From contig JACKCG010000003.1 of assembly GCA_020634135.1 (NCBI GenBank), forward strand, positions 407,792-471,791: 64,000 nucleotides of DNA, read 5' to 3'. Below the pieces are notes generated by a model that saw only the letters and a program-made list of their open reading frames with translations, ran no database searches and was not told the origin of the DNA. This document shows positions 59,679 to 64,000 of this stretch, piece by piece (positions within the stretch are counted from its first letter, which is position 1; every line of letters starts with the position of its first letter). The stretch comes from Anaerolineaceae bacterium (GTDB taxonomy: Bacteria > Chloroflexota > Anaerolineae > Aggregatilineales > Phototrophicaceae). A program made the translations under genes and the position numbers.

Positions 59679-60587
59679 ATGGCGAAGCTGAATCCCCGTG
59701 AATTTGACCAACTGGTAGACCAGATCACCCAGCAAGTGGTATCGAAACTGACCACTGGCGGCAGCCCGGCGGGGGCACCATCCAGTACCTGCAATTGCCC
59801 GGATGGGCGCTGCGTGCGTGATTGCAGTGACCGCGTCAAACAGGTGGTCGCCAACGGCGCGGGGCGCATCACCTCCAGCCTGGGGTATATCCCGCGTGAC
59901 CTGAGTATCGCCCGCCTGATTGACCACACGCTGCTCAAGCCGGATACCAGCGCCGGGGAAATCCGCCAGCTTTGCCAGGAAGCGCGAGAATATCATTTTG
60001 CGTCGGTGTGCATCAACAGCGCCTACGTGCCGCTGTGCGCCGATTTGCTCAAAGGCAGCGACGTGGCGGTATGTACCGTCGTGGGCTTCCCGTTGGGGGC
60101 ATCCCCGGCGGAGGTAAAAGCCTATGAGGCGCAGCTCGCCATCCAGAACGGCGCGACTGAGATTGACATGGTGCTGAATATCGGCACGCTCAAGAGCAAT
60201 GACCTCAAGGGGCTGTACCACGATATTTCGACAGTGGTCAAGACCTGCCATGCGCATAACGTGATCTGCAAAGTCATCCTGGAAACCTCCAAACTCACTG
60301 ACGAGGAAAAGGTGGCCGCTTGCCAGGTGTGCAAGATGGCCGGGGCGGATTTCGTCAAAACCAGCACCGGGTTTGGCGGCGGCGGCGCGACGGTCAACGA
60401 TGTCGCGCTCATGCGCAAGGTGGTTGGGCCGAACATTGGGGTGAAAGCATCCGGCGGCGTGCGCAACTTCCAGGATGCGCAGGCGATGGTCAAGGCCGGG
60501 GCGACGCGCATCGGGGCCAGCGCCGGGGTAATGATCGCCAAAGCGGAACGCGGCGAGACGGTAGACGGCGGCGGCAAGGGATATTAG
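59679..60587 (+). CDS. deoC: Deoxyribose-phosphate aldolase with N-terminal extension
   Basis: 302 residues, about 80 more than a normal DeoC. The extension begins with an amphipathic helix (FDQLVDQITQQVVSKL), then a Cys cluster at 38, 40, 45 and 49 (CNCPDGRCVRDC) and a short second helix. The catalytic barrel keeps the lysine of DFVKTSTGFGGGGAT and KASGGVRN. It splits 2-deoxyribose-5-phosphate into acetaldehyde and glyceraldehyde-3-phosphate. An extension of this kind resembles the encapsulation helix of microcompartment-associated aldolases; no shell genes are in this window. A TATAAT at 59628-59633 may belong to its promoter. Confidence 0.92.
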   Translation: MAKLNPREFDQLVDQITQQVVSKLTTGGSPAGAPSSTCNCPDGRCVRDCSDRVKQVVANGAGRITSSLGYIPRDLSIARLIDHTLLKPDTSAGEIRQLCQEAREYHFASVCINSAYVPLCADLLKGSDVAVCTVVGFPLGASPAEVKAYEAQLAIQNGATEIDMVLNIGTLKSNDLKGLYHDISTVVKTCHAHNVICKVILETSKLTDEEKVAACQVCKMAGADFVKTSTGFGGGGATVNDVALMRKVVGPNIGVKASGGVRNFQDAQAMVKAGATRIGASAGVMIAKAERGETVDGGGKGY

Positions 60588-60744
60588 AACACAGAGTGCC
60601 GAGTAAACATCAGGGACGTACTTCTGTACATCCGTCAGGAGATCTCACGGATAGGTCGCACTCGGACAGTACATAGCATTCTCTGCCAGGGGACTCCATC
60701 CCCCGATGGCGGTCACACTCACATAACCAGAGAGGCGACACAGA

Positions 60745-63687
60745 TTGGCGACGGTATCCCAGATCATCCAGCGGCGAAAACGACGGCGGGCGCGGCGTAA
60801 GGAACGCGCCGGGCGTGGGCGCTGGCTGGGTATGGCACTGGCCGTCCTTGTGCTGCTGCTGGTCGTCGCCCCGATGGGTGTCGCCGTAGGCGGGGCGCTG
60901 CTGGTCTACCAGACAGCGGTGCGCGACCTGCCCTTACCCCAGGATACTGTCGAAATCGGCGCGGCGGCGGGGCGTACCCAGCTCTATGACCGCAGCGGCC
61001 AAACCCTGCTCTTCACAGCGGAAGGCGTGCCGGGCAGTGGCACCTGGCTGCGGCTGGAAGAACTCCCGCCGTATGTCATCCAGGCCACGCTCTTAATGGA
61101 AGACCCCGATTTCCTCACAGCGACGCGCTTCAATGTCGTCAGCACCTTCAGCAGGCTGTGGGATAACCTGCTCAATGGCCCGCTGCCGGTTGACCCCTCG
61201 CTCACGGCGCGGTTGGTGCGCAATGTCATCGCACCGCCCGGCGAGTTCCCCACCAGCGACAGCCGGGGGCGCGAGATCGCTCTGACCGCAGAGATCAACC
61301 GGCGCTATACCCCGGAAGCCATCCTCGAATGGCACTTAAACACCAACACCTACGGCAACCAGACCTTCGGCATCGAATCCGCCGCGCAGGTCTACCTGGG
61401 TAAGAATGCCGCCGACCTGACGCTGGACGAGGCGGCGCTGCTGGCGGCCATTCCACCGGCCACGCAGTACAACCCATTTGATAACGAAATCGCGGCGCGG
61501 GGACGGCAGCGTGACCTGCTGCGTCTGCTGGAAGTCAACGGCTTTATCACCACCGACGAGTACGAACGCGCATTCGCCACGCAGACGGTCATCCAATCGG
61601 GCGCGGGGCAGCCCTACCAGATCGCGCCGGAGTTCGCGGCCTACGCCCGGCGGCAGGCGCAGGACATCCTGGACAACCTGGGGCGGGACGGTGAGCAGTT
61701 AGTGGCACGCGGCGGCGTGAAAATCATCACGTCGCTCGATCTCGACCTCTATTACCAGTCGGAATGTGCGCTGCGGATTCATCTTTCACGGCTGACGGGC
61801 AATCCAACGGCCAATACAACCCTGACCAATGACATCTGCCAGAGCGCGGCCTATCTGCCGCCAATCACGGACTCACCAGGAGTCAGCCCGCCCGATAACG
61901 GAGGGATCGCCGTCATTGACGTGGGGACCGGCGAAATCAGAAGTCTGGTGGGGCAGGTGACGGCGCTGGCCTACCAGCCCGGCCCGACGCTGAATCCATT
62001 CGTCTATTTCACCGGCTTCGTGAACGGACTCTACAGCCCTGCGACGATGGTGCTGGACATCCCGCGCACCTTCCCCGGCAGTATCGAGGGGCTGATCTAC
62101 ACACCAACCAATCCCGATGGACGTTTCTGGGGGCCGCTCAACCTGCGCGACGCGATGGGCGCGGGGCTGCTCCCGCCCGCCGTGCAGGTTGTCCGCACTG
62201 AAGGCCTGGATAGTATGCTGGCGATTGCCCACCGCATCGGCCTCAACAGCCTGAGCGAAAACGCCCGCTATGACCTCTCGCTGCTGGAACGCGGCGGCGA
62301 AGTCTCCCTGCTCGATATGACGTATGCCTATTCGGTGTTCGCTTCGATGGGCCAGATGCGCGGCGTCCCGGTGACTCCGGTAGGGCAGAACTACCGCCAG
62401 CGCAGCCCAACCGCCGTGCTGCGGATTGAAGATACTGCCGGGAATACCCTCTGGGAGTACACACCGGAGCAGGTGCGGCTCAACCAGGTGGGGGTTTTCC
62501 CCGCCGAACTCGGTTATCTCGTGAACGACATCCTCGCGGATAACAGTACCCGCCGCTCCATCCTGGGCGAGAACAACTTACTGGAACTGCCGCGTCCAAC
62601 GGCGGTGGTCAATGGCCTGACGAGTGACCGCGTGGACGACTGGACGGTGGGCTATACGCCCTATCTGGTCGTGACGGCCCATATTGACCGGAGTGACAGA
62701 GCGCCACTTTCACTGGACACTTACGGCATGGACGGCGCGGCGGCGGTATGGCGGGCGGTGCTGGAATACGCGCATGTCCGCGATAGTCTCCCCGCCAGTG
62801 GATGGGAACGGCCTGAGGGCGTCGTCGAACGCCTCGTCTGCCAGCGATCCGGCCTGCTGCCTAACGGCACTTGCGATACCCGGCGCGAGGTCTTCCTGGC
62901 GGCGGCGCAGCCTACAACAGTTGATACCTACTGGCAGGCGGTCAAAGTCAACAGCCAGACCGGGCAGCGTGCCACTGCCAACACCCCGGCAGGCTTGCAG
63001 GTCGAGCGGGTATACTTTGTGCCGCCAGCGGAGGCTGCCGACTGGTGGAAAGCCAATAACCTGCCTGCCCCCCCCATCGAATACGACACGGTAAGTCTGC
63101 CGGAACTGCTCGGCTCCGTTCAGATTTTGCAGCCAGCCCGTCTCGCCTATGTAGGCGGCGTGGTGGATGTACGCGGTTCGCTCGACCCGACCAACATGCA
63201 GTATTATTCCCTGGCCTATGGGCAGGGACTCAACCCCGACCAGTGGATTCAGATCGGGGAGCAGCAGACAACCTTTGTGGGGGGAACAAACCTCGGCACG
63301 TGGGATACGACCGGCCTGGACGGCCTGTACGCGCTGCGTCTGAGCGTCGTCCGCAACGATAATTCTGTTGAAACCAGCATTGTCGAGGTCACGGTGGATA
63401 ATATCCCGCCGCAGGTGACACTGACCGCCGGGGAGTTGGAGCAGGTATTCCGCTGGCCGGGCGATACGACCATTCCTCTGGAGGCCACCGTGCTGGATGT
63501 GAGCGTGACCCGTGTCGAGTTCTTCCACAACGGCCAACTGCTCGGCAGGGATACCGAATGGCCGTATGGCTTCACCTGGGACATCACCCGCACCGGGGCG
63601 GAAACGTTCACCGCTGTCGCCTTCGACCAGGCCGGGAACAGCGGCGTCGGCGAAATCACCGTCGAGGTCGTGCGGAGCGAGGGGTAA
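60745..63687 (+). CDS. PBP1-like class A penicillin-binding protein, degenerate
   Basis: 980 residues from a TTG at 60745. A basic N-terminus and one membrane helix (LGMALAVLVLLLVVAPMGVAVGGALLVY) anchor it. The glycosyltransferase family 51 domain keeps the first catalytic Glu (Glu119 in LLMEDPDF) and the later LEWHLNTNTYGNQTFGIESAAQVYLGK, but the GGSTITQQ motif is replaced (VDPSLTARLVRN). The transpeptidase fold is present, but its SxxK motif is replaced: GPTLNP has Pro414 and Asn417 where Ser and Lys belong, and the KTGT block reads VVNGLTS. C-terminal Ig-like strands follow. It probably cannot cross-link peptidoglycan. Confidence 0.8.
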   Translation: MATVSQIIQRRKRRRARRKERAGRGRWLGMALAVLVLLLVVAPMGVAVGGALLVYQTAVRDLPLPQDTVEIGAAAGRTQLYDRSGQTLLFTAEGVPGSGTWLRLEELPPYVIQATLLMEDPDFLTATRFNVVSTFSRLWDNLLNGPLPVDPSLTARLVRNVIAPPGEFPTSDSRGREIALTAEINRRYTPEAILEWHLNTNTYGNQTFGIESAAQVYLGKNAADLTLDEAALLAAIPPATQYNPFDNEIAARGRQRDLLRLLEVNGFITTDEYERAFATQTVIQSGAGQPYQIAPEFAAYARRQAQDILDNLGRDGEQLVARGGVKIITSLDLDLYYQSECALRIHLSRLTGNPTANTTLTNDICQSAAYLPPITDSPGVSPPDNGGIAVIDVGTGEIRSLVGQVTALAYQPGPTLNPFVYFTGFVNGLYSPATMVLDIPRTFPGSIEGLIYTPTNPDGRFWGPLNLRDAMGAGLLPPAVQVVRTEGLDSMLAIAHRIGLNSLSENARYDLSLLERGGEVSLLDMTYAYSVFASMGQMRGVPVTPVGQNYRQRSPTAVLRIEDTAGNTLWEYTPEQVRLNQVGVFPAELGYLVNDILADNSTRRSILGENNLLELPRPTAVVNGLTSDRVDDWTVGYTPYLVVTAHIDRSDRAPLSLDTYGMDGAAAVWRAVLEYAHVRDSLPASGWERPEGVVERLVCQRSGLLPNGTCDTRREVFLAAAQPTTVDTYWQAVKVNSQTGQRATANTPAGLQVERVYFVPPAEAADWWKANNLPAPPIEYDTVSLPELLGSVQILQPARLAYVGGVVDVRGSLDPTNMQYYSLAYGQGLNPDQWIQIGEQQTTFVGGTNLGTWDTTGLDGLYALRLSVVRNDNSVETSIVEVTVDNIPPQVTLTAGELEQVFRWPGDTTIPLEATVLDVSVTRVEFFHNGQLLGRDTEWPYGFTWDITRTGAETFTAVAFDQAGNSGVGEITVEVVRSEG

Positions 63688-63843
63688 GGCGCTGGTCGTC
63701 AGCCAACACCGGTCTTAGAGGAAAAACCGGCATCAGATACCGATGTCACACAAGCGCGTTCATTGGTGTAGGGCGTCATGTTCCAGACTGCAACGGTCAT
63801 GCCTTGTGGTAAAATGATCTTGAGATGATGCGGAGAACTGAAG

Positions 63844-64000
63844 ATGGTTTCTGTACGTGCAGTTTATCATAACGGTCAACTCCACCTGCTTGATCCCGTT
63901 GATCTGAATGACGGTGAAGAAATCCTCCTGCAAATTGTTCCCAAACGGCCATCTGTGCGTGAACTGATCGGTGACATGCTGGCGACAGTTGAGCAGAAAG
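63844..64000 (+). CDS. DUF104/AF2212-like antitoxin, 3' end outside window
   Basis: The ATG at 63844 opens a frame to the window edge: MVSVRAVYHNGQLHLLDPVD and LNDGEEILLQI follow the pattern of the small DUF104 antitoxin family. These pair with a VapC-type PIN toxin usually encoded directly downstream, which would be outside this window. A TAAAAT (63810-63815) may be part of its promoter. It is distinct from the orphan MazF at 23956. Confidence 0.65.
   Translation, partial: MVSVRAVYHNGQLHLLDPVDLNDGEEILLQIVPKRPSVRELIGDMLATVEQK

Overview
The window looks like a chromosomal segment of a Chloroflexota bacterium, most likely of the Anaerolineae group. This is inferred from protein style only: secreted pre-peptidase C-terminal (PPC) repeat proteins with TPTP-type linkers, families of secreted beta-propellers, a YfhO-type membrane protein, an unusual class A penicillin-binding protein and CESB/MalFG-type sugar importers. 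No rRNA, tRNA or CRISPR array was found. The DNA is moderately GC-rich, with one clear AT-rich island at about 11.7-13.2 kb.

Layout. 0-2.8 kb: the 3' end of a membrane protein, then a translationally coupled alpha/beta hydrolase and Gfo/Idh/MocA oxidoreductase. 2.9-9.8 kb: a tandem array of five paralogous exported beta-propeller proteins sharing a C-terminal two-cysteine module. Two members are preceded by paralogous small proteins of unknown function, and the 3' ends carry perfect repeats and a leftover gene tail. 9.9-11.2 kb: a class III aminotransferase. 11.5-14.7 kb: an IS3-type remnant, a candidate membrane immunity protein and a 5'-truncated Rhs/YD-repeat toxin gene. 14.9-19.8 kb: a large PPC-repeat exported protein and two hypothetical genes, one behind a promoter overlapped by a LexA-like palindrome.

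20-27 kb: sugar metabolism (FucI-like isomerase, TalC-like transaldolase, GH4 enzyme), an orphan MazF, a LacI regulator with its own operator, an oxidoreductase and a macro-domain protein. 27.5-31.7 kb, minus strand: a likely operon of a threonine/serine dehydratase, SbcD-like nuclease, metallo-beta-lactamase-fold hydrolase and two small DUF proteins. 31.8-37.8 kb, minus strand: YfhO protein, inositol-1-phosphate synthase, glutamine-amidotransferase-class hydrolase and TrpRS. 38-42.6 kb, plus strand: a tightly overlapping operon (epimerase, HAD phosphatase, shikimate-kinase-like protein without Walker A, exported protein) and a nitrilase. 42.7-46 kb: an esterase-fold protein without its serine, a TIR-HEAT-GTPase fusion and a divergent PH-like protein.

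46.3-49.7 kb: a LarA-type racemase coupled to an FGGY kinase. 49.7-56.8 kb, minus strand: an alpha-glucoside operon (GH31, solute-binding protein, two permeases, esterase). Its promoter repeats the architecture of the LacI-gene promoter 32 kb away, so one regulator probably controls both. 57-64 kb: homoserine dehydrogenase, a REC-histidine kinase, a DeoC aldolase with a Cys-rich N-terminal extension, a PBP1-like protein with a degenerate transpeptidase site, and a partial antitoxin at the right edge.

Most notable items: the TIR-HEAT-GTPase protein; the paired small-protein/propeller array; the shared LacI-type operators; the truncated Rhs locus; the extended DeoC; and three proteins whose folds are recognisable but whose catalytic residues are replaced.
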